64,000 nucleotides of DNA from Chitinimonas arctica (GCF_007431345.1 NZ_CP041730.1:3658001-3722000), one strand, 5' to 3'; counted from the first letter of the stretch, positions 32,666 to 42,375 are shown. Made by a program: numbers and translations. The notes: generated by a model not told the origin, from the sequence alone.

Positions 32666-34948
32666 CTATTTGCTAACAAAATTAAAGTGATAGATCGTCC
32701 CTGTCGTAGGGTTGACCACCAATTCATACGTACCAGAACTCCCGCGCAGATTACCAGGAGCATCATATCTTATAGCGCCAGGTACGCCGCCCGGATCAGC
32801 ACGCCCAGCGCCGGACCCCATAATTTCTCGTATAGTTAACGGCGAACTCATATAAGGACGAGAGAGCTCTCCTCTATTTTCACCTCTTTTAACATAATCG
32901 TTGAAGTGTCCGCCCGCAGTCCTGGTATATGTATACCGCCCACACTGATATGGCGTGACCGGAGGAGTTTGACTGACAGCCCCAGGCGCAGACATATATG
33001 AAACCCCTGGCACATCATTTGGCTGTGACCATGTTATGGGGCGACTATTAGGGCGCGGTGGAACGGGAATTGGTTGATAAAAATCACGGCGAGGGACGAC
33101 TGGCCGATAGATACGTAGACCCTCGGGATCGATGTGGCTAAGCGGATTGCCTTCAACATAAGTGTAGGTATTGAGTCCGCCAGCCAGTCCTATAGGGTCA
33201 GACTGAGGATACCCACCAATCGCCGGATCGTAATCCCGATGGTAGTTGTAGAACAACCCGGTCTCGCGGTCGAAGTATTGGCCGGGGTGTCGCATGTTGT
33301 AGGCGTAGGCGCCGCCAGTGGCCTCTGGGTCTTCATTGGGGGCGCTATTGCCGAACGGCTCGCCTTGCCAGGCCCAGATCGGCCGCTTGGTGGCGTCGGT
33401 GATGAGCCGGGTGGTGCCCAGATGGTCGGTATGGATATAGCGGACTGCACCGAAATCGATCACGGCGATCGGCGTGTCGTGAAGATAGACATACTCCCGC
33501 TTGGTATTGCCCAACTGGTCGCTTTCGGCGATCAGATGGCCTTGCATGTCGTAGTGGTAGACCGTGGTCTGGCCTTGGTAGGTCTTGACGATGCGCTGTC
33601 CCAGGGCATTGACCACGTATTGCGCGCCGGCAGCGGCGATCAGCCGGCCGCGGGCGTTGTAGGTGTAGTTTTGCTTGGTGTCGCTGGTTCGGCTGCCATT
33701 GGCGTCATATCGGTAGACGCTGCTTTGCGGGCCATCGCTGGCGGTCAGGCGGTTGCTGGTCGTCTCGACGCGCTGGGCAAAGGCCTTACCGTTGACGGTC
33801 AGTTCGGTGCGATTGTCGCTGGCATCGTATTTGTAGGCCTGGCTCTTGGTGCCGTCCTGCCAGCTGCTCAGGCGGTCGTAGCCATCGTAACCGTACTGGC
33901 TTTGCTGGCCAGCGGGCAGGCCGAGCTTTTGCAGCAGCCGTTCCCACCAGCCGCCGCTGATCTTCTGGGTCTTGATACGGCTGCCGGTGTCGTAGCCCAG
34001 GGTCAGGGTGCTGTCGCCCAGGCTGATCTGGGTCAGGCGGCCGTCGAGGTCGTAGCGGCTGGTGTGCAGTTCACCATTGCCGTAGGTCCAGTTCTGCGCG
34101 GCGCCGAAGGGGCGGTATGTAATGTCCTTGGCCAAGACCGTTGTGGCGGCGGTGGCATTGGCTTGGGTCAGGATCTGGTTGATCTGGCCGACGGCATTGA
34201 AGTTGTAGGTGATAGTGCGGCCGCTGGGGTAGACGCGCTGTTTCAGGCGTCCCGCGCTGTCGTAGTTCTCGCGGGTGATGTACTGCTTGCCGGCGATGGT
34301 GCGCCATTCGCCCATCGGACGGCCGAGGTCGTCGTAGGGGGTGCTGATCTGATCGCCTTGCGAGTCGGTGATCAGTTGTAACTTGCCCGCCCGTGTGCCG
34401 GTGGTGCCGTAGCCGAAGGTGATGTTGCTCTGGTCGGCGTAGGTGAGCTTGTCCAGGCGGCCGGCGGTGTCGTAGCGGTACTTGGTGGTTTGCCGCTTGG
34501 CATCGGTGACGGTGTCGGTGCCGCCCTTGCCATTGGGGACCGTGGTGGTGGTGCCGCTGTCGGGACTGGTCTGGACCAGGATCTCGTCGAAGCCGTTATA
34601 CGTATAGGTAGTGACCAGGCCGCGCGGATCGGTGTACTTGGTCAGGCGGTTGCGGCCATCGTAGTCGAAGCGCTGGATGCGGGTGACACCCAAGGCCGTA
34701 TCGGTGCGGGTGATCATGCGCTTGAGTGCATCGTACTCGAACACGCTGAGCCGGCCCAGATCGTCGGTACGCGTCTTGACCAGGCCGCCGGGGGTATGGG
34801 TGTATTCGGTCCAGCCGCCGTCGTTGCGGATTTCCTTGGCGAGATTGCCGTGCAGGTCGAAGTCGCGCTTGATCGTTTGGACGGTGGCAGCGGACAGCGG
34901 CAGGCTGAGGGCCAGCGCTGCCGCGAGTATCAGATTGGGGAATTTCAT
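32666..34948 (-). CDS. Secreted RHS protein, C-terminal half with toxin tip
   Basis: The 760-residue protein starts with its own Sec signal peptide (MKFPNLILAAALALSLPLSA). Tandem YD/RHS repeats follow (for example YDALKRMITRTDTALGVTRI), then the RHS core ending DPIGLAGGLNTYTYVEGNPL and HIDPEGL at about residue 611. The last 149 residues are a unique tip ending GTYELVVNPTTGTIYHFNF. This faintly recalls compact RNase (BECR-type) tips, though not firmly. It lies 5 bp downstream of a second RHS gene. Together they equal one normal-length Rhs. Confidence 0.87.
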   Translation of the reverse strand: MKFPNLILAAALALSLPLSAATVQTIKRDFDLHGNLAKEIRNDGGWTEYTHTPGGLVKTRTDDLGRLSVFEYDALKRMITRTDTALGVTRIQRFDYDGRNRLTKYTDPRGLVTTYTYNGFDEILVQTSPDSGTTTTVPNGKGGTDTVTDAKRQTTKYRYDTAGRLDKLTYADQSNITFGYGTTGTRAGKLQLITDSQGDQISTPYDDLGRPMGEWRTIAGKQYITRENYDSAGRLKQRVYPSGRTITYNFNAVGQINQILTQANATAATTVLAKDITYRPFGAAQNWTYGNGELHTSRYDLDGRLTQISLGDSTLTLGYDTGSRIKTQKISGGWWERLLQKLGLPAGQQSQYGYDGYDRLSSWQDGTKSQAYKYDASDNRTELTVNGKAFAQRVETTSNRLTASDGPQSSVYRYDANGSRTSDTKQNYTYNARGRLIAAAGAQYVVNALGQRIVKTYQGQTTVYHYDMQGHLIAESDQLGNTKREYVYLHDTPIAVIDFGAVRYIHTDHLGTTRLITDATKRPIWAWQGEPFGNSAPNEDPEATGGAYAYNMRHPGQYFDRETGLFYNYHRDYDPAIGGYPQSDPIGLAGGLNTYTYVEGNPLSHIDPEGLRIYRPVVPRRDFYQPIPVPPRPNSRPITWSQPNDVPGVSYMSAPGAVSQTPPVTPYQCGRYTYTRTAGGHFNDYVKRGENRGELSRPYMSSPLTIREIMGSGAGRADPGGVPGAIRYDAPGNLRGSSGTYELVVNPTTGTIYHFNFVSK

Positions 34949-34953
34949 TCGGT

Positions 34954-37287
34954 TTAGCTTGCAGTGCGTGCGGTAGGACGGGCCAGCGGGGCGCGGTCGG
35001 CGTCGATCTGGGCGACCAGTTGGGCCAGGCTATTGCTGCTGTCCTGTAGCTCCGTCAACTTGCGATTGCCCATGGCATCGAGGGTGTAGACGATGCGGTT
35101 GCCGACGTTGTCGCGGATCACGCTCAGGCGGCGGGCCGTGTCGTAGTCGTAGTTCAGCTTGCGGCCGTCGGGGGTATCGACCTGGCTTAGCTGGCCGGTG
35201 GGGTGATAGCTATAGGTGCTCACCAACGTGCCGACCGTGCGGGTCTTGAGGCGGTTGCGCAGGTCATAGCCCAGGGTAACAACGACTCCGTCAGTTTGTT
35301 TGATGCGGCCCACCTGGCCGGCCGGGGTGTAGTCCTGATAGAGCGTGACCAGGCCGGCGCCGTCGGTGGCTTGGCTGAGGTTGCCCTGGGTGTCGTAGAC
35401 GAAGGTGCTCACCGACCGGTCCGGCTCGGTGATGGTCCACAGCAGGCCGTTCGGGTGGTAGGTGTACTGCCAGACGCGGGCGCTGCCGGTCAGGGTGGCG
35501 TTGAAGCCTTGGCTGCCGTTGGGGTCCAGGGTGGCTTGCTCGGTGCGGCTGAGGATATTGCCCTTGGTATCGGGGACAAAGGTGGTGCGCAGCGAGGGGG
35601 CGGAGATCGCCAGCGGGATACGCAGGCTGGGCGACCATTGGGTGCGGGTGGTCGTGGCTTTGTCCGTGCCGGCGGCGTCAACGCGTTCGATTTGCAGGTT
35701 ACGAGCCAGGTCGTATTTGAAGGTGGTGGTCGTGCCGCCGAAGTCGGTGTAGCTGGCCAGGTTGTTTTGCGTGTCGTAGATCTGGCTGCGGGTCTGCACG
35801 GGATCGCCGGCGCGGGCACCGCTGCGTGTTTCCTGGCGGGGGCGGGTCACGTCGAGCTGGCTGGCTTGGCCATAGCTATGGCTGACGCCGAGCGGATCGG
35901 TGAAACGCACCGATTGCAGCTGGTTTTGGGCATCGAATTGGTACTGGTCCACCTGATAGTGGTTGAGCTTGCCGGCTTCCCAGGTGGCGGTGGTCAGGCC
36001 GGTGGTGGCGTCGTATTCCCAGTGGGCGAAGGGTTGCTGTTTCTCGTCGATCAGGTCGCTCAGCATGGCCGGGGCGCCTGCAATCGGCGACACCCGGGCC
36101 AGGTACTGGTATTGGCGGCGAGTGCCATCGGCATGGCTGACCGAAGCGAGCTTGCCGGCGTCATAGCCGTAGGTAATGACCTTGCCGCTGGGCGGGGTGA
36201 CTTGCTTGATCAGCAGGCCGTCATAGTCGATGCGCAGTTCGCGCTGGAAGCTGTCGCGCACCCGGGTGATGTCTTGGTTGGCATTGATGTCGAACGTCAG
36301 GGTGTAGCCATTGCGTTGCACCAGGCTGACCGGGTTACGGTAGATATCGAAGGTCCACACGGCCTCATCGCCATCGCGGTACACCCAACGGATATTGTCT
36401 TCCTTGGTCAGGCTGACAGCCTGGTCGGCATCGGCCGCCCATTGTGTACTGCTGCCGGGTACGGCTTGGAAGGCGACGACCTGGGCGCCCAGTCGCAACA
36501 CCATCTGGGATTGGCCGGCGTCGGTAGTCCGGGAAAACAAGCGGATATCGTAATTATGGGTCCAACCGGCGGCATCCCAGCCCCGCTGGGAAGTCACGGC
36601 CGGTACCACGCGTTGGCTGTCGTAATGGCGGACAAAGGCTAGCGCCGAGGAGCCGGTGGCAGAGTAGTCGATTTCGTCGATGACGGTGCGGCCACGATCG
36701 AGACCGATTGGGTCGCCGATGGTCAGCTGAATGCGGCAGTCACAGCTATCCACCTGGCTGGCGGGCGTTTTGTCTTGCTTGGCCAGGACGCCGATCTTGA
36801 CGCACTGGTTGTTGTTGAGCGTACTGCCCTCGGGGCAGCCGCATTTACCATCTGCTTGTGCGGAGAGCGGTGCCGTGCAGACCGGCTTGCCGATACGGCA
36901 AAACTGTCTTTGGCTGGGCTTGGCATTGTTGTTCCCACGCTCCCAGCCGGCGGCGCACGTGCCTTGCAGGCTATTGGCCGTCATGACTCTTTCGCAGGTG
37001 TGCCCTTGATAGCAAACGTGGTCTGTCTGGCTCCAGCCTTCATTGAAGACATCGTGAAGGGTGATGTACAGGTCTGATTCAGGTCTATCGGTTTCCCGGC
37101 ACCCGGCCGGTGCCAGCGCCGCATCGGGCGTCTTCCCTTGGCAAACTGCCGCACTTTGCCATCGATTTCCGCCTACCCACCAATTGGGGGAATAACGGTA
37201 GATATAACCCTCGGCTTCGCCCGGATTGGCGGCATAGCTGAAAAGCGGGAAGAGCAGGCAGGCGAGAACTAAGAAGAGACGTTTCAT
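34954..37287 (-). CDS. Secreted RHS protein, N-terminal half
   Basis: The 777-residue protein has a Sec signal peptide (MKRLFLVLACLLFPLFSYA). A Cys-rich region (about residues 110-185, including GKCGCPEGSTLNNNQC) is followed by a DUF6531-like domain (IGDPIGLDRGRTVIDEIDYS). RHS repeats continue to the stop. It lacks the core end and any toxin tip, so it resembles the front half of a shell-forming Rhs, or a TcB-like partner. The start at 37287 is chosen because the signal peptide begins there. The frame is open to 37422. Confidence 0.85.
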   Translation of the reverse strand: MKRLFLVLACLLFPLFSYAANPGEAEGYIYRYSPNWWVGGNRWQSAAVCQGKTPDAALAPAGCRETDRPESDLYITLHDVFNEGWSQTDHVCYQGHTCERVMTANSLQGTCAAGWERGNNNAKPSQRQFCRIGKPVCTAPLSAQADGKCGCPEGSTLNNNQCVKIGVLAKQDKTPASQVDSCDCRIQLTIGDPIGLDRGRTVIDEIDYSATGSSALAFVRHYDSQRVVPAVTSQRGWDAAGWTHNYDIRLFSRTTDAGQSQMVLRLGAQVVAFQAVPGSSTQWAADADQAVSLTKEDNIRWVYRDGDEAVWTFDIYRNPVSLVQRNGYTLTFDINANQDITRVRDSFQRELRIDYDGLLIKQVTPPSGKVITYGYDAGKLASVSHADGTRRQYQYLARVSPIAGAPAMLSDLIDEKQQPFAHWEYDATTGLTTATWEAGKLNHYQVDQYQFDAQNQLQSVRFTDPLGVSHSYGQASQLDVTRPRQETRSGARAGDPVQTRSQIYDTQNNLASYTDFGGTTTTFKYDLARNLQIERVDAAGTDKATTTRTQWSPSLRIPLAISAPSLRTTFVPDTKGNILSRTEQATLDPNGSQGFNATLTGSARVWQYTYHPNGLLWTITEPDRSVSTFVYDTQGNLSQATDGAGLVTLYQDYTPAGQVGRIKQTDGVVVTLGYDLRNRLKTRTVGTLVSTYSYHPTGQLSQVDTPDGRKLNYDYDTARRLSVIRDNVGNRIVYTLDAMGNRKLTELQDSSNSLAQLVAQIDADRAPLARPTARTAS

Positions 37288-37364
37288 GTGAAGACTTGCA
37301 AAGGGAGCCGCGCAGTGCGTTCCGGGTGAGGCGAAGACGGCGCGGGGCCGAGCGAAGTGTACAA

Positions 37365-37394
37365 AATATAATTGATCGCAGTTGAGCTGGGCAA
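37365..37394 (-). promoter_or_regulatory. Candidate promoter of the rhs operon
   Basis: On the minus strand TTGCCC (37389-37394) and TATATT (37365-37370) are 18 bp apart and lie about 80 bp before the rhs start. The rest of the 326-bp gap to the comEA-like gene shows no gene. Confidence 0.4.
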
Positions 37395-37613
37395 GGTAAT
37401 TATTGCATCGCAGCATGATCACTCGACCCGAACGCTACACGCACATCACAGCGCCGATATGGCTTGGGACGCATATCTACGGCCGGTGGGTAAGCGACGT
37501 GAAGCGGTTTTTTATGCGGGCAATACCTTGTTCGCTTAGCAGGCTTAGGCTAGGTTTGACAGGCGCCGTTCGGCGCTCATCCGATCAATGTGTATGGCTT
37601 GGAGGAAGACGCG

Positions 37614-37967
37614 ATGAAGAATCTATTGCTAGCCCTCGTCAGTGCCCTTGCAAGTGTTTACGTGATGGCCGTCGTCAACCTCAATACCGCCACCCAGGCC
37701 GAACTGGAGACCCTCAAGGGGGTGGGGCCGTCCAAGGCCAAGGCCATCGTGGACTACAGGCAGAAGAACGGCGCCTTCAAGTCGGTGGACGAGCTGGATA
37801 ACGTGCCGGGCTTCGGCAAGGCCACCTTGGATAAGCTGCGGCCGGAGCTCACGGTGTCGGGTGCGTCGTCGAGTGTCGCCAAGCCGCAGGAAAAGCCAGC
37901 CGAGAAACCGGCGAAGCCCGTGAAAGCGGGGGAGAAGGCGGCCAAGCCGGCGGAAAAGAAGCCTTGA
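37614..37967 (+). CDS. ComEA-like helix-hairpin-helix protein
   Basis: The 117-residue protein has an N-terminal signal sequence (MKNLLLALVSALASVYVMA). A ComEA-type double helix-hairpin-helix follows: NLNTATQAELETLKGVGPSK, KAIVDYRQKNGAFKSVDELD and VPGFGKATLDKLRPEL. It binds DNA without sequence preference and, when periplasmic, can pull in transforming DNA. The tail is a Lys/Pro/Ala repeat region. GGAGGAA lies just before the ATG. Confidence 0.88.
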   Translation: MKNLLLALVSALASVYVMAVVNLNTATQAELETLKGVGPSKAKAIVDYRQKNGAFKSVDELDNVPGFGKATLDKLRPELTVSGASSSVAKPQEKPAEKPAKPVKAGEKAAKPAEKKP

Positions 37968-38012
37968 TGAGCCAGGCTTTGTCTCCACCGCTGTCAGCGC
38001 TGCGGCGGTCGC

Positions 38013-39626
38013 CTATCTGAAAAAGCCGTTGGTAATCGGATAGCGCCAGTCCTTGCCGAAGCTGCGCGGGGTGATGCGGGCGCCGACGGCGGCTTGGCGG
38101 CGTTTGTATTCGTTGACCTTCAGCAGCTTGACCACCCGCAGCACGTCCTTTTCGGTATGGCCGGCAGCGATGATGTCGGCCATCGATTCGTTGCGCTCCA
38201 CGTAGCGCGCCATGATGTCATCGAGGATCTCATAGGGCGGCAGGCTGTCCTGGTCGACCTGGTTGTCGCGCAACTCGGCCGAAGGCGGCCGGGTGATGAT
38301 GCGGTCGGGAATGATGTCCGAGACGGTATTGCGATAGGCCGACAGGCGATAGACCAGGGTCTTGGCGATATCCTTCAATACCGCGTAACCGCCGGCCATA
38401 TCGCCGTATAGCGTGGCATAGCCGGTGGTCATCTCGGATTTGTTGCCGGTGGTCAGCACCAGGCGGCCGGTCTTGTTCGAGAGGGCCATCAACAGTACGC
38501 CACGGGTGCGGCTCTGCAGGTTTTCCTCGGTGGCGTCCGGCGGCAGGCCGGCGAATTGGCCGGCCAGCGCCGTGCCGAAGGCTTCGAACATCGGTTCGAT
38601 ATCGATCTCGTCGTATTGCACCCCCAGCCGGGCAACCATATCGCGCGAGTCCTCCAGGCTGATGTCTGCAGTGTAGCGCGAGGGCATCATGACGGCGCGG
38701 ACCTGGTCGGCGCCCAGGGCGTCCACCGCGATGGCCAGGGTCAGGGCCGAGTCGATACCGCCCGACAGGCCGATGATGACACCGGGAAAGCCGTTTTTGA
38801 CGATGTAGTCGCGGGTGGCCAGCTTGAGGGCTTCATAGATGGCCGCCTCGGCGGGTAGCTCCGGGGCGATCTCGCCCGGCTGGATATCGCCGTCCTGGAA
38901 GGTCAGCATGGCCGTGGCGGGGACGAAGCCCGGCAGCCGTGCCACCAGTTCGCCAGCGCGGTTCATGGCGAAGCTGCTGCCGTCGAATACCAATTCATCC
39001 TGGCCGCCTACCCAGTTGCAATAGACGATGGGCAGGCCGGTCTCTTCGATCCGCTGGCGGACGATGGACTGGCGCACGCCTTCCTTGCCGACATGGAAAG
39101 GCGAGGCATTGGGCACCAGCAGGATCTGGGCACCCATTTCGGCTGCCTCGGAGGCCGGTTCCACATGCCAGATGTCTTCGCAGATCGGTACGCCCACGGT
39201 GACCACGCTGCCGTCGTGGCAGCGCTGTTCATAGATGCAGGGGAGGGCGCCCGGGGTGAAGTAACGGCACTCGTCGAATACCTCGTTATTGGGCAATACC
39301 ATCTTCTGGCCGCGGGCAAGGAAATTGCCGTCGCGCATGACGGTGACTGCATTGAAGCGTTCCTCGCCCAGCTGCATGGGGTGGCCGACGATCAGGGTGA
39401 CATCGTCGGCGGCATCCAGCAGGCGGTCCAGCTGTTCATTGCATGCCTGGTAGAAGCTGGGGCGCAGCAGCAGGTCCTCGGGCGGATAGCCGGCGATGGC
39501 GAGTTCCGGCACCAGCAGGATATCGGCCCGGGCGGCGCGCGCTTCCGTGATCAGCCGCAGGATCTGGTCGGTATTGCCGGCGAGGTCGCCGACTTTGGCA
39601 TTGAATTGGGCTACGGCGATTTTCAT
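38013..39626 (-). CDS. nadE: Glutamine-dependent NAD+ synthetase
   Basis: It amidates deamido-NAD to NAD using ammonia from glutamine. The 537-residue protein is a two-domain fusion. The N-terminal nitrilase-like glutaminase has the catalytic triad regions LLVPELAIAGYPPEDLLL, GQKMVLPNNEVFDE and IVYCNWVGGQDE with the Cys. The C-terminal synthetase has the ATP-binding IIGLSGGIDSALTLAIA and TTGNKSEMTTGYATLYGDMA. The length matches bacterial fused NadE. Confidence 0.96.
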   Translation of the reverse strand: MKIAVAQFNAKVGDLAGNTDQILRLITEARAARADILLVPELAIAGYPPEDLLLRPSFYQACNEQLDRLLDAADDVTLIVGHPMQLGEERFNAVTVMRDGNFLARGQKMVLPNNEVFDECRYFTPGALPCIYEQRCHDGSVVTVGVPICEDIWHVEPASEAAEMGAQILLVPNASPFHVGKEGVRQSIVRQRIEETGLPIVYCNWVGGQDELVFDGSSFAMNRAGELVARLPGFVPATAMLTFQDGDIQPGEIAPELPAEAAIYEALKLATRDYIVKNGFPGVIIGLSGGIDSALTLAIAVDALGADQVRAVMMPSRYTADISLEDSRDMVARLGVQYDEIDIEPMFEAFGTALAGQFAGLPPDATEENLQSRTRGVLLMALSNKTGRLVLTTGNKSEMTTGYATLYGDMAGGYAVLKDIAKTLVYRLSAYRNTVSDIIPDRIITRPPSAELRDNQVDQDSLPPYEILDDIMARYVERNESMADIIAAGHTEKDVLRVVKLLKVNEYKRRQAAVGARITPRSFGKDWRYPITNGFFR

Positions 39627-39662
39627 GATGGCGGGCGGTTCGCAAATGCGTTGGGTGGGCGG

Positions 39663-40199
39663 CTATCGGCCGGAAGAAATGGACTGTTCGAGCAATGCCG
39701 CGGGGCGCGCACCGGTGGCGAAACGCCAGGCCTGGGCGGGCGAAAATGCGAATAGGTGGGCGACCAGGACGTCGGGGAATTGCTCGATGCGCAGATTATG
39801 CAGGGCAACCAGCTGGTTGTAGCCTTCGGCCTGTTCGGCCAGGGTTGCGTCCAGGCGGTCGATTTCGGGGCTGTCCAGGCCGATATCGCGGCGCAGTTCG
39901 GCCAGGCAGGCACGCAGGCGGGTTTCCGCTTCGCCCAGCCGGACCATATCGTGCGATTCGCGGGCCATGGCCGCCGCCGCGCAAACTTCCAGCAAGCCAT
40001 CCAGGCTGGCCGGCTCGGTGCGGGCGCGCCGGCAACCTTCCACCAATTCGCGCAGCAGCGCCTGCCGCTGGGCCAGTAGCGTTTCGATATCGGCCCAGCT
40101 GTGCTGCATTTCGTGCCGCAATGCGACCAGCCGGTTGTAGCGCATCGACATATGGATCAGCACTACCACCAACAAGGCGATCAGTATCAGCAAGGGCAT
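39663..40199 (-). CDS. LemA-family protein
   Basis: The 178-residue protein has one N-terminal membrane segment (LLILIALLVVVLIHMSM) followed by a helical bundle. YNRLVALRHEMQHSWADIETLL and GYNQLVALHNLRIEQFPDVL match LemA signatures. The role of this family is not well defined. It lies between nadE and the methylase gene on the same strand. Confidence 0.85.
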   Translation of the reverse strand: MPLLILIALLVVVLIHMSMRYNRLVALRHEMQHSWADIETLLAQRQALLRELVEGCRRARTEPASLDGLLEVCAAAAMARESHDMVRLGEAETRLRACLAELRRDIGLDSPEIDRLDATLAEQAEGYNQLVALHNLRIEQFPDVLVAHLFAFSPAQAWRFATGARPAALLEQSISSGR

Positions 40200-40216
40200 G
40201 GCGGGTTTCCTGTGGT

Positions 40217-40933
40217 CTATTTGCCGGCGTAAAGGACAAACATGGCCGGCCGTTTCTTCAGTTCGGGGCGGGCTTCGCTTTTCCAGCGCGCCACGCTGCG
40301 CGAGACGATCAGTTCCTCCGCGCAGCTGAGGTCGCGCGCCACGGTAAGTTGGCTGGTTGGACGGCAGGCTTGCAGGATGGCATCCACCATGGCGTCGTTG
40401 CGATAAGGTGTTTCGATAAACAGCTGCGCTTCGTCCAGCTTGGCCGAATCGCGTTCCAGCTCGCGCAATTTATCCTGGCGCGGACCCGGCTCGATCGGCA
40501 GGTAGCCGTGGAAGCGAAAGCGTTGGCCGCTGGCGCCTGCCGCCATCAGGGCCAGCAGGATGGAGGACGGTCCGACCAGCGGAACCACCCGGATGCCATG
40601 GCTATGGGCCAGGCGTACCAGCTTGGCGCCGGGGTCGGCCACGCCGGGGCAACCGGCTTCGGAGATCACGCCCACGTCATGGCCGGCCAGCAAGGGCGCC
40701 AGCAGGCCCGCCAGCTCGGCATCGCGGGTATGTTCGTTCAGCTCGTGCATGCTCAGGTCGGCCATCATCCGTTCCGGGCCGTAGAGTTTGAGGAAGCGCC
40801 GGGCGGTCTTGGCGTTCTCGGCCACCCAATGCGCAATGCGATTGGCGGTAGCGCGTACATCGGCCGGGAGGATCGCTTCCAGCGGGCCGTCGCCCAGCGG
40901 GGCGGGGACGAGATAGAGTGTGCCGGTGCTCAT
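40217..40933 (-). CDS. RsmI-like SAM-dependent methyltransferase (tetrapyrrole methylase family)
   Basis: The 238-residue protein belongs to the same superfamily as RsmI, which 2'-O-methylates C1402 of 16S rRNA. TLYLVPAPLGDG replaces the RsmI start. VGVISEAGCPGVADPGAKLV and VVPLVGPSSILLALMAAGAS are the SAM-binding loops, and FHGYLP precedes the family's second half. It is shorter than RsmI (about 285), so it may be a paralogue with another target. The ATG overlaps the maf stop by 4 nt. Confidence 0.82.
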   Translation of the reverse strand: MSTGTLYLVPAPLGDGPLEAILPADVRATANRIAHWVAENAKTARRFLKLYGPERMMADLSMHELNEHTRDAELAGLLAPLLAGHDVGVISEAGCPGVADPGAKLVRLAHSHGIRVVPLVGPSSILLALMAAGASGQRFRFHGYLPIEPGPRQDKLRELERDSAKLDEAQLFIETPYRNDAMVDAILQACRPTSQLTVARDLSCAEELIVSRSVARWKSEARPELKKRPAMFVLYAGK

Positions 40934-41514
40934 AGCAGGGGAAAGCCTTCCTCGCGCAGCATGCGGCACAGTTCGATCAGGGGCAGGCCGATGATGGCCG
41001 CCGGATCGCTGCCTTCCATGCTTGCGATCATGGCGATGCCCAGGCCTTCGGTCTTGGCGCTGCCGGCGCAATCGTAGGGCTGTTCCCGCCGCAGGTAAGT
41101 GGCGATCTCCTCATCGCTATAATCGCGCATGGTGATCCGCCATGGCACCACCGTCTCCTGGGTACGGCCGCTGGCGGCATGGTGCAGCGCCAGGGCGGTA
41201 TGGAAGACGATGGTTTGGCCGCGCATGGCACTGAGTTGCGCGAAGGCGCGCTCGTAATTGCCGGGTTTGCCCAGTTGTTCGCCGTGCAAAAGCGCCACCT
41301 GGTCGGAACCGATGATCAGGGCCTGAGGAAAGCGGCCGGCCAGCGACAGCGCCTTCAGACGCGCCAGGCGCGAGGCGGTGGCGGCGGCCGATTCGCCGGG
41401 GAGCGGCGTTTCGTCGCAATCGGGGGCGGCCACTTCGAACGCGACGCCCAGGCGGGCCAGCAATTCGCGTCGATAGGGAGAGGTGGAGCCAAGAACAAGT
41501 GTGGGTGCGGTCAT
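40930..41514 (-). CDS. Maf-type nucleoside triphosphate pyrophosphatase (YceF-like)
   Basis: It hydrolyses non-canonical nucleotides, and the YceF subgroup favours 7-methyl-GTP. The 194-residue protein starts LVLGSTSPYRRELLARLG, the substrate-loop signature. IGSDQVALLHGEQLGKPGNY and DCAGSAKTEGLGIAMI give the family core. It is divergent from yceD-rpmF-plsX, the same neighbourhood as yceF in other proteobacteria. Confidence 0.92.
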   Translation of the reverse strand: MTAPTLVLGSTSPYRRELLARLGVAFEVAAPDCDETPLPGESAAATASRLARLKALSLAGRFPQALIIGSDQVALLHGEQLGKPGNYERAFAQLSAMRGQTIVFHTALALHHAASGRTQETVVPWRITMRDYSDEEIATYLRREQPYDCAGSAKTEGLGIAMIASMEGSDPAAIIGLPLIELCRMLREEGFPLL

Positions 41515-41622
41515 GGAGATGGGCCTTGCCGGTCGGGATGGCGGATGGGGGTGGTTGGCCAGCCCGCCCGGACCAGATTTTTTTGACGTTTCAAGGGAGG
41601 CGAGTATATCATTGCCGGCTTT

Positions 41623-42132
41623 ATGTCAGACCATACCTTCGATAGCGGCGAATTTGCCCGCCGGGAACAGACACTTCAGGGCGAATATCCCCTGGCCGAG
41701 TTGCCGCGAGTGTACGCCGAGATCCAGGTGGGCGGGCCGGTGCAGTATGTACTGGTGGGCGGCACCGACAAGTATCGGCGCTACTCGCTTGATCTGGGTC
41801 TGAAGGCCTGTCTGGAATTGAAGTGCCAGCGCTGCCTCAAGCCGCTGGAATTCGATCTGGATGTGTCGACGCGCTTTACCCTTTTCGGCCGGCAAGAAAC
41901 GCTGGATGCAGCGGAAGCCGACGATGAGGATCTGGAAGGCATGCTGATGGAACGCGAGTTCAGTCTGCGTAACCTGATAGAAGATGAGATTTTCCTGTCG
42001 CTGCCGTTTGCGCCCTTGCATGATGAATGCGAGGAAAATGCGGCGACAGACACGGCCATCGCGCCGAAGAAGCCGAACCCGTTTGCCGTGCTGGCGGATT
42101 TAAAAGGCAAGTTGCAGCGCGGCGAAGACTAA
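41623..42132 (+). CDS. yceD: YceD/DUF177 protein (23S rRNA accumulation factor)
   Basis: The 169-residue protein holds the conserved Cys pair motif LELKCQRCLKPLEFDLD and an acidic segment after it. The Asn-Pro-Phe-x-x-L-x-x-L tail (NPFAVLADLKGKL) is the family hallmark. It lies 36 bp upstream of rpmF, which is its usual partner. The family is linked to 23S rRNA synthesis or processing. Confidence 0.92.
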   Translation: MSDHTFDSGEFARREQTLQGEYPLAELPRVYAEIQVGGPVQYVLVGGTDKYRRYSLDLGLKACLELKCQRCLKPLEFDLDVSTRFTLFGRQETLDAAEADDEDLEGMLMEREFSLRNLIEDEIFLSLPFAPLHDECEENAATDTAIAPKKPNPFAVLADLKGKLQRGED

Positions 42133-42168
42133 GTTTGTTATTTTCGAGTTTGATTCAGGAGCACAACC

Positions 42169-42348
42169 ATGGCCGTTCAACAGAACAAAAAATCCCCGTC
42201 CAAGCGCGGCATGCATCGCGCTCACGACTTCCTGACCGCACCTGCGCTGGCCATCGAGCCAAGCACCGGTGAAGCCCATCTGCGTCACCACATCAGCCCT
42301 AACGGCTTCTACCGTGGTCGTCGCGTGATCAAGGCCAAGGGCGAATAA
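42169..42348 (+). CDS. rpmF: 50S ribosomal protein L32
   Basis: A 59-residue protein read directly from the DNA: it starts MAVQQNKKSPSKRGMHRAHD, has SPNGFYRGRRVI near its end and stops at TAA 42346-42348. AGGAG lies upstream of the ATG. This is the standard bL32 and sits between yceD and plsX. Confidence 0.97.
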   Translation: MAVQQNKKSPSKRGMHRAHDFLTAPALAIEPSTGEAHLRHHISPNGFYRGRRVIKAKGE

Positions 42349-42375
42349 TTGTCCTTTGCTAGGTCAGGCAATACC

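Noticed and set aside
33134..34381. 415-residue plus-strand frame across the RHS gene
   Set aside because: It mirrors the RHS repeats on the minus strand and has no ribosome binding site or domain.
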